Assembly: GCA_965213645.1 (NCBI GenBank)
Contig: CBDBZX010000002.1
Span: forward strand, 1,178,001 to 1,242,000
Direction: 5' to 3'
Origin: CBDBZX01 sp965213645
GTDB taxonomy: Bacteria > Deinococcota > Deinococci > Deinococcales > Trueperaceae
DNA length: 64,000 nucleotides
Both the position numbers and the translations under genes were made by a program. The notes under the pieces were generated by a model. The model was not told the DNA's origin, did no database searches, and worked only from the letters and a program-made list of their open reading frames with translations. This document shows, in pieces, positions 23,372 through 32,271 of the stretch (positions are counted from its first letter, which is position 1; the number at the start of each line of letters is the position of its first letter).

Positions 23372-25374
23372 TTGCAACAATGGACAGGCTTCTGGTCGTC
23401 GGACGCAAGAGCATCGCGAAAGACCTTTTAGTGAGCTTGCAAAGCTTGGGTGTAGTGCAGGTTGTACCTTTAGAGGGCGAGGAGCTTGGGCGCTTTGAAC
23501 TCAAAGAGGGTGACGCAAAGGCTAGGGATAATTGGGACGGGGTGGTCTCGAGGAGCGAAGGTCTTATCGACACCCTTTCTATCGAGAGCGGCGCGGCCAG
23601 CAAGGGCGCTAATAAAAGTGAGGTCCCCAATAACCTCACCGAGATTCAGTCTTACCTCTCTGACCTCGGCTCGCAGGTGGACACCCTCATCGCCGAGCGC
23701 GGTGAAATTCGTGATGAGTTAGACCTTATCAACACGTACTTGCCTCTTTTCAGAGAACTCGCCCCCGAGTTGGCGCAACTTGAAGACAGCCGCTACCTCT
23801 ACGGTACGGCCTTTTTAGCGCCCGACGAGGACACCATCAAAGAAGCTCGTGACTCGCTCACCGAGTCCTTAGAAGACCGCTTCGAGCTGTCGCATAAAGG
23901 CTTTCGTAGCGAGAGGTTGGCTGTTGTCGCCGTGCTCAAGAGCGAGCGTGAGGCGCTCGCGGGTGCCTTAAACCGAGTGGGCCTAGCCGAACTCAAGCTG
24001 CCCGAACGCTACAGCGAACACGGTTTCGCCAAAGCCGTTCATGTGATGGAGGAACGTTCGCAGACCTTACCCAAGCGCCTCAAGACCATCCAAAGCGACC
24101 TTAACCACCTCGCTAAAGTGCACGGCGCGAAGCTCAAAGCCTTGTATCAAGTTGCGGTGAACCATCAGAGCCGCTACCACACGCTCGGTGACTTGGCGGG
24201 CGGACGTTACAGCTTCGCGCTGCAGGGCTGGGTCCCTTCCGAGGATCGCCGCCGCGTGGTGAGCGCCTTAGAAAAGCAGTTCGGTGACGACATCGTGGCG
24301 GAGTCGCGCAAGGCGGACGAGCACCATGACCAGGGGATTCCGGTCAAGCTCGAGAATCCCGGTTGGGTCAGGCCCTTCGAAGGGTTGCTGTCGCTCTTTA
24401 GCCCGCCCAAATACGGCTACTTCGACCCGAGTTGGACCTTGGCGGTCTTTTTTCCGCTCTTCTTCGGCCTCGTTGTCGGCGACATTGGCTTCGGTCTAGC
24501 CTTTTTAGCGCTCGGGCTGTGGTTTCGCTCGAGAGGTAAAAAAGGCAACGCGCTCAGCTTAGGACCTCTAGGCATCACCATCTCGCCGAGCGCCTTACCC
24601 ACCGTTGGTACGGTGATCAACTGGTGCGCGGTGTGGAGCATCGCCTTTGGCTTTATCTACGGTGAGTTCTTCGGCAACGCCCTGGAGCGGATTTACATAT
24701 TCGGCGGCAAGCCTATCTTCTACACGCCCCTGCACCACGAACAAGGTTACGGCTGGATTCCCATCCTCCTTTTTCGGGTGGAGCAGACCACGCCGCTGCT
24801 TCTAGCGTCTATTGGCTTCGGCGTCTTTCAGGTTTTGTTCGGTTGGGCGCTCCGTACGTATTACGGCGTTAAGCACGGTGACTCACATCATACATGGGAG
24901 GGCATCGGCATGTTTTTTGGTCTCGCCGCCACGGTTGTGTTTGCGTACGCCTTTCTCACTAACAACCTGCAAGGCAACGCCTTTGTACTCTTTTTTGTGG
25001 CACTCGGTTTCGCCGTGTTCCTGCTCGGCGTTATCATGGCGCGGCTGCCGCTGATGCTCGTGGAGCTGATCTCCAACTCGGGCAATATTCTTTCATATTT
25101 GCGACTCTTCGCGGTGGGTCTCTCCGCTGCGCTGGTCGCCAACCTCGCGACGGACGTAGGTTTCGCCTTAAACGGCGTCGCGCCGATTATCGGGCCAATT
25201 TTAGGTATTATCGTGGCGCTCTTCGTTCACACGGTTGCGATTGCGCTCACTATCATTGGTCACACCTTACAACCCTTACGTCTTCACTACGTCGAATTCT
25301 TTACCAAATTCGGCTTTTATGAAGAAAACGGACGTCCCTACAACCCCTTTAGGCTCTTTGGAGGAAAAGCATGA
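23368..25374 (+). CDS. ntpI: V/A-type ATPase membrane subunit I (a-subunit)
   Basis: A 668-residue subunit. The N-terminal half is soluble and coiled-coil rich and binds the peripheral stalks; the C-terminal half (about 355-650) has seven to eight membrane segments, including LVELISNSGNILSYLRLFAV with the conserved arginine region that faces the c-ring, and HTLQPLRLHYVEFFTKFGFY at the end. It forms the ion half-channels. GTG start overlapping the subunit G stop; the opening MIATMDRLLVVG fits Thermus homologues. Confidence 0.92.
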   Translation: MIATMDRLLVVGRKSIAKDLLVSLQSLGVVQVVPLEGEELGRFELKEGDAKARDNWDGVVSRSEGLIDTLSIESGAASKGANKSEVPNNLTEIQSYLSDLGSQVDTLIAERGEIRDELDLINTYLPLFRELAPELAQLEDSRYLYGTAFLAPDEDTIKEARDSLTESLEDRFELSHKGFRSERLAVVAVLKSEREALAGALNRVGLAELKLPERYSEHGFAKAVHVMEERSQTLPKRLKTIQSDLNHLAKVHGAKLKALYQVAVNHQSRYHTLGDLAGGRYSFALQGWVPSEDRRRVVSALEKQFGDDIVAESRKADEHHDQGIPVKLENPGWVRPFEGLLSLFSPPKYGYFDPSWTLAVFFPLFFGLVVGDIGFGLAFLALGLWFRSRGKKGNALSLGPLGITISPSALPTVGTVINWCAVWSIAFGFIYGEFFGNALERIYIFGGKPIFYTPLHHEQGYGWIPILLFRVEQTTPLLLASIGFGVFQVLFGWALRTYYGVKHGDSHHTWEGIGMFFGLAATVVFAYAFLTNNLQGNAFVLFFVALGFAVFLLGVIMARLPLMLVELISNSGNILSYLRLFAVGLSAALVANLATDVGFALNGVAPIIGPILGIIVALFVHTVAIALTIIGHTLQPLRLHYVEFFTKFGFYEENGRPYNPFRLFGGKA

Positions 25375-25691
25375 AAACAGGTTCAAAAATTCTGGCAGTT
25401 CTCGCTCTCTTGCTCGTCGCCGGTGTGGTCTTTGCTCAAGAGGGTGGCGGTGGCTCGAGCATCGGTGACGGCCTCTTAGCCATCGGCGCGGCTTTAGCCA
25501 TCGGTCTCGGCGCGATTGGCGTGGGTATCGCGCAAGCCTCGATTGGTAGCGCGGGTGCGGGCACGCTCGCGGAGCGCCCCGAAGCGTTCGGTCAGATTTT
25601 GATTTACTTAGTCATTCCAGAAACGATCATCATCTTCGCGTTCGTCATCGCCTTCTTCTTGCAGGGCAACATCGGTGGGGGAGGCGGCTGA
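25371..25691 (+). CDS. ntpK: V/A-type ATPase c-ring proteolipid K
   Basis: A 106-residue proteolipid with an N-terminal signal-like segment (KILAVLALLLVAGVVFA) and two membrane helices: GLLAIGAALAIGLGAIGVGI and ILIYLVIPETIIIFAFVIAF. The glutamate in IPETI is the ion-carrying carboxylate. AQASIGSAGAGTLAERPE forms the polar loop. It overlaps subunit I by four bases. A glycine-rich tail (GNIGGGGG) ends the protein. Confidence 0.93.
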   Translation: MKTGSKILAVLALLLVAGVVFAQEGGGGSSIGDGLLAIGAALAIGLGAIGVGIAQASIGSAGAGTLAERPEAFGQILIYLVIPETIIIFAFVIAFFLQGNIGGGGG

Positions 25692-25693
25692 GC

Positions 25694-26311
25694 ATGGCGA
25701 ACCTTTCTGCTCTGCTCGAACGCGAAGCAGGCGCGGAGATCGAGTCGATTCTCTCCGAGGCGCGTGAACGTGCCTCGGAGATCGTCTCTCAGGCGGAAGA
25801 GGAAGCCGATTCGATTCGGACGCAGCGCGAACGCGGCGCGAGCACGCAGAGTGAGGCCATCAAGGTGCGTGGGAAGAGTTCGGCGCAGCTAGAAGCCTCC
25901 TCCATGCGGCTCAGGGCGCAGCACCGCGCCGTCGAATCGGTTTTCGACCAGGCTGAGCAAGACCTCCGCGACCTGACCCAAGACGACGAGCGCTACAAAC
26001 CCGTCTTGACCTCTTTGCTTGACGAAGTGGTCGAATCGTTAGGGGGTAGTGACAACATCGCCAAGCTTTGGGTGCATCCAGACGATCAAAATCACATAGG
26101 TGAAGCGGCGAAGAAGCACGGTTTAGGGAATAAGTTGGGGACCGACGACACCGTCCGAGGCGGCGTCAAAGTTCGCTCGACTCAGGCGAGCGCCACGGTG
26201 GAGAACAGCCTCTTCGACAGGTTAGAAGCTGCCAAAGACGACCTCGCTTCAGAGGTTTCTAAGGTGCTCTTTGCCGAGAACACATCTGAAACTGCCAACG
26301 AGGGCGCGTAG
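25694..26311 (+). CDS. ntpE: V/A-type ATPase peripheral stalk subunit E
   Basis: A 205-residue protein with a long N-terminal coiled coil (EIESILSEARERASEIVSQA) and a globular C-terminal domain (HPDDQNHIGEAAKKHGLG, GGVKVRSTQASATVENSLFD). It anchors the peripheral stalk to the top of the catalytic head together with subunit G. It starts two bases after subunit K and its stop overlaps the subunit C start by one base (TAGTG). Confidence 0.9.
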   Translation: MANLSALLEREAGAEIESILSEARERASEIVSQAEEEADSIRTQRERGASTQSEAIKVRGKSSAQLEASSMRLRAQHRAVESVFDQAEQDLRDLTQDDERYKPVLTSLLDEVVESLGGSDNIAKLWVHPDDQNHIGEAAKKHGLGNKLGTDDTVRGGVKVRSTQASATVENSLFDRLEAAKDDLASEVSKVLFAENTSETANEGA

Positions 26312-27339
26312 TGCCCTCGGATTACGGCTACATCAACGCCCGTGTGCGCGGTCTCAAGGCCAAGCTCTTAGGCGACGACTTCTACGCCGACGCCCTGAAC
26401 GCTTCAGGGTTCGACGCCTTTATGAGTTCGCTCGGTCAGTCGCCCTATACCAGGGAGGTCGAAGAGGCGCAGTCGCAACACAGCGGGCTGCGCGTGGTGG
26501 ACACGGCCTTAGCGCGTAACTTCCGCCACATCACGCGGAGCATCTTGAACTTTTCAGACGGTCCCCCCGAGCGGCTCATCGCCACCTTTTTGCTGCGCTA
26601 TGACCTGCAAAACCTCAAGGCGATTGCGCGGGCGAAGCACGCCGGGCGCGACGCCGAAGACGTGCAAGCGGCGCTCATCCCGGCGGGCGAACTTAAACCT
26701 GCTGTATTGGAGAACATCGCCTCCGCTGCCGATTTGCCGGGTGCCGCGCAAGCGCTCGCTATCACGGGGCACCCGCTCTCGAAGGCGTTTACCAGAGCGG
26801 TAGGCGCGTACAGCTCGGACGGCGACCTCTTCGAGTTAGAGCTTCGCCTAGACCGCGCCTACTACGCCGCCTTGTTCGACGCGCTAGACGAGAATCCGCA
26901 CTCCGAAGGCTTGCGCCGTCACGTCCAGCGCGAAGTGGACGCCGCCAATATCCGCACCGCCTTAAAGATGCAGAGTGCCGAAGCCGAGGCGGACGCGGAT
27001 AAGCTCTACCTCTCGGGCGGCAAAGAGGTCAGTAGAGCGACCTTCGACACGCTCCTCTCAGGTGACAAGCAACCCCTCTCGGATACCAGTTTTAGCGGAG
27101 TCGCCGAGACGGACAACCTCAGCGAAGCGGAAGAGGTCATCAGGGGTAGCTTGGATAAGAGCGCCCGCAAGCTCTACTCGAGCGATCCGCTCGGCATCGG
27201 CGTCGTTTTGTATTACCTGCGGCTCAAAGAGCAGGAGACAGCGAAGCTGCGGCTCGTCGCCAGGGGCAAATACTACAACGTGCCGCGCGACGCGCTCGAG
27301 AAAGAACTCGGCAAAGAGACAGGGAGACAACGTGGCTAA
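26311..27339 (+). CDS. ntpC: V/A-type ATPase subunit C (d-type rotor adaptor)
   Basis: A 342-residue helical protein beginning SDYGYINARVRGLKAKLL, with ERLIATFLLRYDLQNLKAIA and YYLRLKEQETAKLRLVARGK typical of the subunit that couples the central shaft to the c-ring. Somewhat longer than the 323-residue Thermus protein. GTG start overlapping the stop of E; its end overlaps the start of F by 8 bases. Confidence 0.9.
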   Translation: MPSDYGYINARVRGLKAKLLGDDFYADALNASGFDAFMSSLGQSPYTREVEEAQSQHSGLRVVDTALARNFRHITRSILNFSDGPPERLIATFLLRYDLQNLKAIARAKHAGRDAEDVQAALIPAGELKPAVLENIASAADLPGAAQALAITGHPLSKAFTRAVGAYSSDGDLFELELRLDRAYYAALFDALDENPHSEGLRRHVQREVDAANIRTALKMQSAEAEADADKLYLSGGKEVSRATFDTLLSGDKQPLSDTSFSGVAETDNLSEAEEVIRGSLDKSARKLYSSDPLGIGVVLYYLRLKEQETAKLRLVARGKYYNVPRDALEKELGKETGRQRG

Positions 27340-27658
27340 GATGCTTGTACTCACCGACAGCGAAACCGCCACGGGCTTCCGCTTGGCGGGCGTCGAAGTG
27401 TTAGAAGCGGATCAAGAGGGGGCGCAAGAGGCGCTAGAGAACGTCATCGAATCCGACGACTACGGCCTCGTTGCCGTGGACCAGGGGCTCATCCCCGAGC
27501 CCAACGAAGCGGCGGCGCGGGCGATGCGCGGACGTGACCTACCCGTCTTGCTCTCGATGCCCAGCTTAGGCGCGGCCTTCGACGACGAAGAGGACCCTAA
27601 AGACTATATGAAGTCGCTCGTTCGTAGTGCGATCGGGTTTGATATTAAGTTGGAGTAA
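27332..27658 (+). CDS. ntpF: V/A-type ATPase shaft subunit F
   Basis: A 108-residue protein with the Rossmann-like F fold: MLVLTDSETATGFRLAGVEV, LVAVDQGLIPEPN and DLPVLLSMPSLGAAF. It sits in the central shaft with subunit D. Start GTG at 27332 with AGGGAGA about 5 bases upstream; ATG at 27341 is a less likely alternative. It is followed by a large palindrome before subunit A. Confidence 0.88.
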   Translation: MAKMLVLTDSETATGFRLAGVEVLEADQEGAQEALENVIESDDYGLVAVDQGLIPEPNEAAARAMRGRDLPVLLSMPSLGAAFDDEEDPKDYMKSLVRSAIGFDIKLE

Positions 27659-27665
27659 GCGTCTC

Positions 27666-27723
27666 AGCATTTCAGCTAGTCAGCGTGTCAGGAAAACCTG
27701 AAGTGCTGACTAGCTGAAATGCT
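27666..27723 (+). repeat. Large palindrome between ATPase subunits F and A
   Basis: AGCATTTCAGCTAGTCAGC (27666-27684) is perfectly mirrored at 27705-27723, with an inner TCAGG/CCTGA stem and an AAAA loop. No T-run follows directly. It probably marks an mRNA processing or stability element, or an inserted palindromic repeat, inside an operon that must remain cotranscribed. Confidence 0.72.
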
Positions 27724-27822
27724 CCGTCACGTTTTTCGCGCCAAAAAAGAGATAAGCTGAGGGTCTAAAGCAAAGGCTCTCGGCGTCAACTTACCTCAAC
27801 ACCTCTTCAAAGGAGGCAGTAC

Positions 27823-29562
27823 ATGGCAGTAGAAGGAACAGTTCAGCGCATCTCAGGCCCAGCGGTCATCGCGAAGGGGATGATGGGCGCACGCATGTTC
27901 GACATCGTGCGCGTCGGCGAAGAGCAACTCATCGGCGAGATCATCCGCTTGGACGGCGACACCGCGTTCGTCCAAGTCTATGAGGACACGGGTGGCCTCA
28001 CGGTCGGCCAAGCTGTCGTTTCAACGGGCTTGCCGCTCGCCGTCGAACTCGGACCGGGGATGCTCAACGGGATTTTCGACGGAATTCAGCGTCCGCTAGA
28101 TAAGATTAACGAGCAATCCGGGACGTACATCGACCGGGGATTGGTGGTGAATTCGCTCTCGAGAGACAACAAGTGGGAGTTCACACCCGAGGTCTCCGAA
28201 GGCGACGAGGTAGAAGCGGGTCAAGTGATTGGCACCGTCCCCGAGTTCTCCTTTACGCACAAAATTATGGTGCCGCCCAACCAAAAGGGCAAGATTAAGT
28301 CTATCGCGAAAAAGGGCGAATACACCGTCGAAGAGGTCATCGCGACCTTAGAAGACGGCACCGAACTTATGCTCTACCACCCCTGGCCCGTGCGCCAAGC
28401 GCGTCCGGTGGCAAAGAAACTCGACCCGGTCACGCCCTTTTTGACCGGAATGCGCATCTTGGACGTGCTCTTCCCGCTGACGATGGGCGGCACGGCGGCG
28501 ATTCCGGGGCCGTTCGGTTCGGGTAAGACCGTCACGCAGCAGTCCATCGCGAAGTTCGGCAACGCGGACATCGTCGTGTATGTTGGTTGTGGTGAGCGCG
28601 GCAACGAGATGACGGACGTGTTGGTGGAGTTCCCTGAGTTGGAGGACCCAATTTCGGGCAACCCCTTGATGGAGCGCACGGTGCTGATTGCGAATACCTC
28701 GAACATGCCCGTGGCGGCGCGTGAAGCCTCGATTTACACGGGCATCACCCTAGCCGAATACTTCCGCGATCAGGGCTACCGCGTCTCGGTCATGGCCGAC
28801 TCGACCTCTCGCTGGGCGGAAGCGTTGCGCGAGATTTCTTCGCGTTTGGAGGAGATGCCTGCCGAAGAGGGCTATCCGCCTTACCTCTCCTCACGCTTGG
28901 CCGCCTTCTACGAGCGCGGGGGCCGCGTGACGACGCTCGCTGACGAGCAGGGCGCAGTCTCCATCATCGGCGCAGTCTCGCCCGCTGGCGGTGACTTCTC
29001 GGAGCCCGTCACGCAGTCCACTTTGCGCATCACGGGCTGCTTCTGGGCGCTTGACGCTTCCTTAGCCCGCCGCCGCCACTTCCCCGCGATTAACTGGAAC
29101 CGCTCCTACTCGCTCTTTACGGATACCCTGGAGGACTGGTACCGCGAAAACGTCGCCGAGGACTTCCCCGAACTTAGAGACCGCGCCGTGAACCTCTTGC
29201 AGCGTGAGTCCGAACTCCAAGAGGTCGTGCAGCTCGTCGGGCCGGACGCGCTCCAGGACCAAGAGCGCCTCATCGTCGAGGTGGGCCGCATCTTGCGTCA
29301 GGACTTCTTGCAGCAGAACGGCTTCGACGAGGTGGACGCCTCGTGCTCGCTCGGCAAGGCGCACGGGATGTTGGAGATGATGATCAAGTTCAACGATACC
29401 GCCAGGAGCGCCATCGAAAAAGGTGCAACCGTGGACGACATCTTGGGCGACGATGTCATCGAGAAAATCAACCGTGCCCGCTATGTGCCCGAAGATGAGT
29501 TTGATGCTTATAAAGAGGAAACGTTAGAGCAACTTGACAACGCCTTTGCAGTAGCGGCTTAA
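27823..29562 (+). CDS. ntpA: V/A-type ATPase catalytic subunit A
   Basis: A 579-residue catalytic subunit. P-loop GPFGSGKTV (about 228-236), catalytic-glutamate region YVGCGERGNEMTDVL, the ADSTSRWAEALREISSRLEE block and EGYPPYLSSRLAAFYERGGR. The A-specific non-homologous region with VMVPPNQKGKI-type sequence lies near residues 145-165. ATG with AAAGGAGG 7 bases upstream. It hydrolyses or makes ATP together with B in the A3B3 head. Confidence 0.96.
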   Translation: MAVEGTVQRISGPAVIAKGMMGARMFDIVRVGEEQLIGEIIRLDGDTAFVQVYEDTGGLTVGQAVVSTGLPLAVELGPGMLNGIFDGIQRPLDKINEQSGTYIDRGLVVNSLSRDNKWEFTPEVSEGDEVEAGQVIGTVPEFSFTHKIMVPPNQKGKIKSIAKKGEYTVEEVIATLEDGTELMLYHPWPVRQARPVAKKLDPVTPFLTGMRILDVLFPLTMGGTAAIPGPFGSGKTVTQQSIAKFGNADIVVYVGCGERGNEMTDVLVEFPELEDPISGNPLMERTVLIANTSNMPVAAREASIYTGITLAEYFRDQGYRVSVMADSTSRWAEALREISSRLEEMPAEEGYPPYLSSRLAAFYERGGRVTTLADEQGAVSIIGAVSPAGGDFSEPVTQSTLRITGCFWALDASLARRRHFPAINWNRSYSLFTDTLEDWYRENVAEDFPELRDRAVNLLQRESELQEVVQLVGPDALQDQERLIVEVGRILRQDFLQQNGFDEVDASCSLGKAHGMLEMMIKFNDTARSAIEKGATVDDILGDDVIEKINRARYVPEDEFDAYKEETLEQLDNAFAVAA

Positions 29563-29576
29563 TAGAGGCAAATGCA

Positions 29577-29605
29577 GTAGGGGTGGGTTTCAAACCCACC
29601 CCTAC
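29577..29605 (+). repeat. Palindrome between ATPase subunits A and B
   Basis: GTAGGGGTGGGTTT and AAACCCACCCCTAC are perfect inverted repeats around a single C. With almost no loop it may act as a cruciform or be a dispersed intergenic palindrome rather than a terminator, since the operon continues. Confidence 0.65.
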
Positions 29606-29701
29606 ACCGCACACTTCCGCTAGTTGGAGCAACGCGCTCAAGAGAAGAAATACGGATTACCTCAGCATATCGCAAAACTACTGAAAGTAGAGGAGGATGT
29701 A

Positions 29702-31159
29702 GTGGCTGTTTCAGACAAAACCACAAGCAATAACGGCGACAGCAAGCCGAAGAAAAAGCAGTTCAAGAAAGAATATAGCGAAGTCTCCTACGTCTCAGGT
29801 CCGCTGATGTTCTTAGAAAACGCCCCCGACCTCGCGTACAACGCGATTGTCAGTATTAAAGACGGCAACGGGCGCATTCGCGGTGGTCAGGTCATCGACG
29901 TGTCGGAGAAAGTCACCACGCTTCAGGTCTTCGAGGACCCGCGCGGGATTGACCTTTCCAGCACTACCGTCACACTAGTTGAGGACGTAGCACGTTTAGG
30001 TGTCTCCAAAGAGATGATTGGCCGCCGCTTCAACGGCGTCGGTGAGCCCATCGACGGCTTGCCCGAAGTGGTCGCGGATAAGCGCGTCCCGATTGGCGGC
30101 GCACCGATCAACCCCGTCGCCCGCCAGAAGCCCGAGGAGTTTATTCAAACGGGTATCTCGACTATTGACACGATGATCACGCTCGTGCGCGGTCAGAAGC
30201 TCCCGATCTTCTCCGGTTCGGGCTTGCCTGCGAACGAGTTAGCCGCGCAGATTGCACGTCAAGCGAAAGTTATCGGTGAGGGCGAACAGTCCGACTTCGC
30301 CGTCGTTTTCGCTGCGATGGGTGTGACGCAGCGCGAGATCACTTTCTTCACGCAAGAGTTTGAGCGCACAGGGGCGCTGGCACGCTCGGTCTTGTTCCTC
30401 AACAAAGCCGACGACCCTGCCGTCGAACGCCTGCTCACGCCGCGCATGGCCTTGACCGCCGCCGAATACCTCGCCTTCGAGCACGACTATCACGTCCTGG
30501 TTATCCTGACGGACATGACTAACTACTGTGAGGCGTTGCGCGAAATCGGCGGGGCGCGTGAAGAGATTCCAGGGCGACGTGGTTACCCCGGCTATACCTA
30601 CACCGACTTGGCCTCACTGTACGAACGCGCTGGCGTTGTCGAAGGCAAAAAGGGCTCCGTCACGCAGCTTCCCATCCTCTCCATGCCCGACGACGACGTG
30701 ACGCACCCTATCCCTGACCTCACGGGCTACATCACCGAGGGACAGATTTACTTAGGCCGCGACCTCCACACGCAGGGTTACTTTCCGCCCATCAACCCCG
30801 GCCCCAGCTTGTCGCGCTTGATGAACAACGGCATCGGTGAGGGCAAGACCCGCAAAGACCACAAGAACATCGCCGATCAGCTTCAAGCCGCCTACGCGAA
30901 CGCGCTCGACTTGCGCCGCCTGGTTGCGATTACAGGTGAGGACGCACTTTCTGAGAACGATAAGACGTACTTGGAGTTCGCTGACGAGTTCGAGGAAACG
31001 TTCATCAACCAGGGCTCGGAAGATAGAAGCATCGAAGATTCGCTTAACATTGCCTGGACGACGCTCTCGAAGCTGCCCAAGAGCGAGTTGACCCGCTTGA
31101 GCCGTGACCAGATCGACAAGTATTACGGCGCGAAGATGGACGAGCTGTGGGGAAGTTGA
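29702..31159 (+). CDS. ntpB: V/A-type ATPase regulatory subunit B
   Basis: A 485-residue non-catalytic nucleotide-binding subunit. The P-loop position is degenerate (IFSGSGLPANELAAQ), as expected for B. ILTDMTNYCEALREIGGARE and GRRGYPGYTYTDLASLYERA are family signatures. GTG start at 29702 with AGAGGAGG upstream. A Lys/Asn-rich leader (about residues 5-25, DKTTSNNGDSKPKKKQFKKE) precedes the conserved beta-barrel and is longer than in Thermus. Confidence 0.95.
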   Translation: MAVSDKTTSNNGDSKPKKKQFKKEYSEVSYVSGPLMFLENAPDLAYNAIVSIKDGNGRIRGGQVIDVSEKVTTLQVFEDPRGIDLSSTTVTLVEDVARLGVSKEMIGRRFNGVGEPIDGLPEVVADKRVPIGGAPINPVARQKPEEFIQTGISTIDTMITLVRGQKLPIFSGSGLPANELAAQIARQAKVIGEGEQSDFAVVFAAMGVTQREITFFTQEFERTGALARSVLFLNKADDPAVERLLTPRMALTAAEYLAFEHDYHVLVILTDMTNYCEALREIGGAREEIPGRRGYPGYTYTDLASLYERAGVVEGKKGSVTQLPILSMPDDDVTHPIPDLTGYITEGQIYLGRDLHTQGYFPPINPGPSLSRLMNNGIGEGKTRKDHKNIADQLQAAYANALDLRRLVAITGEDALSENDKTYLEFADEFEETFINQGSEDRSIEDSLNIAWTTLSKLPKSELTRLSRDQIDKYYGAKMDELWGS

Positions 31160-31171
31160 GCGATTAGCCAT

Positions 31172-31395
31172 TAGCTGTTGGGTTCTAGCTAATACCTAAC
31201 AGCTACATACAGCGTCAACTAAGTTTTGCGACACTGTTGTCACCCTGTTCACGAAGTAAGACGCAGTCCGGTTGTCGAAGGGTCTCGCCTTGCAATCTCT
31301 ACCAAAGAAGTCAGCAAGGTCAGAGATTCTTCGACTCCACGGAGCCTGTCCTGGTGAGGGTGGAGTCTATCCTGTAAAGGGCTCAGAATGACATG
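31172..31395 (+). repeat. Repeat-bearing spacer between ATPase subunits B and D
   Basis: TAGCTGTT (31172-31179) pairs with AACAGCTA (31198-31205), with an AGCTAATACCTAAC unit also found at 12.4 kb. Further on, 31310-31395 has imperfect repeats of GACTCCAC/GGTGGAGTC type and a CTCAGAATGACATG tail typical of dispersed intergenic repeats. No gene is visible. Subunit D is therefore about 290 bases away from B. Confidence 0.5.
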
Positions 31396-31446
31396 ACTTA
31401 TTTCTTAGTTGACGGTGTACTAAACGCTAATTCTGAAAGGATTGAT

Positions 31447-32157
31447 ATGGCTGAAAACGTCGCTCCAACCCGCTCAAACCTGCTCCAGCAGCGTGACCAA
31501 CTCGACCTAGCGAACCGTGGCGCGGACCTCTTGAAGCGCAAGCGTGACGCGCTCATTTCAGAGTTCTTCGACCTCGTTAAAGAATCCCTGGAGGCGCGGC
31601 GCTCGCTTACCAAGACGAGTCAAGAGGCGTACTTTAGCCTCTTTCTTGCCAATGCTTGGGACGGTCCCGAAGCGGTCAACGGGCTGAGTCTGGCGCAGCA
31701 GACGGGCTTAGAGGTGGACATCAAGATTGAGAACATCTTCGGCGTCAAAGTGCCGCAGATACAGCCCCCCGACTTCGACCACGCGCTGCCCTTTTCGCCG
31801 ATCGGCGCGGGCGCACGCACGCTAGACAGCGCCGCGCAGTTTCGCGAATTGACCGAAGCGCTCATCAAGGTCGCCTCGACCGAAACACGTTTACGGCGCA
31901 TCGGCGAGGAGATCAAAAAGACCTCGCGCCGCGTGAACGCTTTGGAGCAGATCGTCGTGCCGCGCGTCAAGCAGCGCATCAAGAACATCCAGAGTGTCTT
32001 AGACCAGCGGGCACTAGAAGAGATCACCGTCTTGAAGCGCATTAAGGCGAAGCTCGAGGCCCGCGAAGATGAAGAAGAGAACCAAGACGACGAGCAGCAC
32101 AAGAGCGAAGTGTCACACGCCGAGAAGGAGACGACGCAGTCCGCTGCCTCCGCTTGA
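31447..32157 (+). CDS. ntpD: V/A-type ATPase central shaft subunit D
   Basis: A 236-residue protein forming the coiled-coil rotor shaft: PTRSNLLQQRDQLDLANRGA at the N-terminus and VNALEQIVVPRVKQRIKNIQ at the C-terminal helix, ending in an acidic D/E/Q-rich tail. Start ATG at 31447 because GAAAGGA stands about 7 bases upstream and the Thermus-like sequence begins here. Last gene of the ATPase operon, possibly with its own promoter given the long gap after B. Confidence 0.9.
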   Translation: MAENVAPTRSNLLQQRDQLDLANRGADLLKRKRDALISEFFDLVKESLEARRSLTKTSQEAYFSLFLANAWDGPEAVNGLSLAQQTGLEVDIKIENIFGVKVPQIQPPDFDHALPFSPIGAGARTLDSAAQFRELTEALIKVASTETRLRRIGEEIKKTSRRVNALEQIVVPRVKQRIKNIQSVLDQRALEEITVLKRIKAKLEAREDEEENQDDEQHKSEVSHAEKETTQSAASA

Positions 32158-32198
32158 CCCGCTAACTTCGAAATACATCGCCTCGCTCTGTAAGAAAG

Positions 32199-32227
32199 CC
32201 CCGCATTCCGTAAGAAAGGATGTGGGG
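32199..32227 (+). terminator. Hairpin after the ATPase operon
   Basis: CCCCGCATTCC and GGATGTGGGG form a stem with one bulge and one wobble pair; no strong T-run follows. Possible end of the ATPase transcript. Confidence 0.4.
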
Positions 32228-32271
32228 ATTCTCATGTCGTACGAGGTCTTCAACCTCTTATACTCGCGCTA

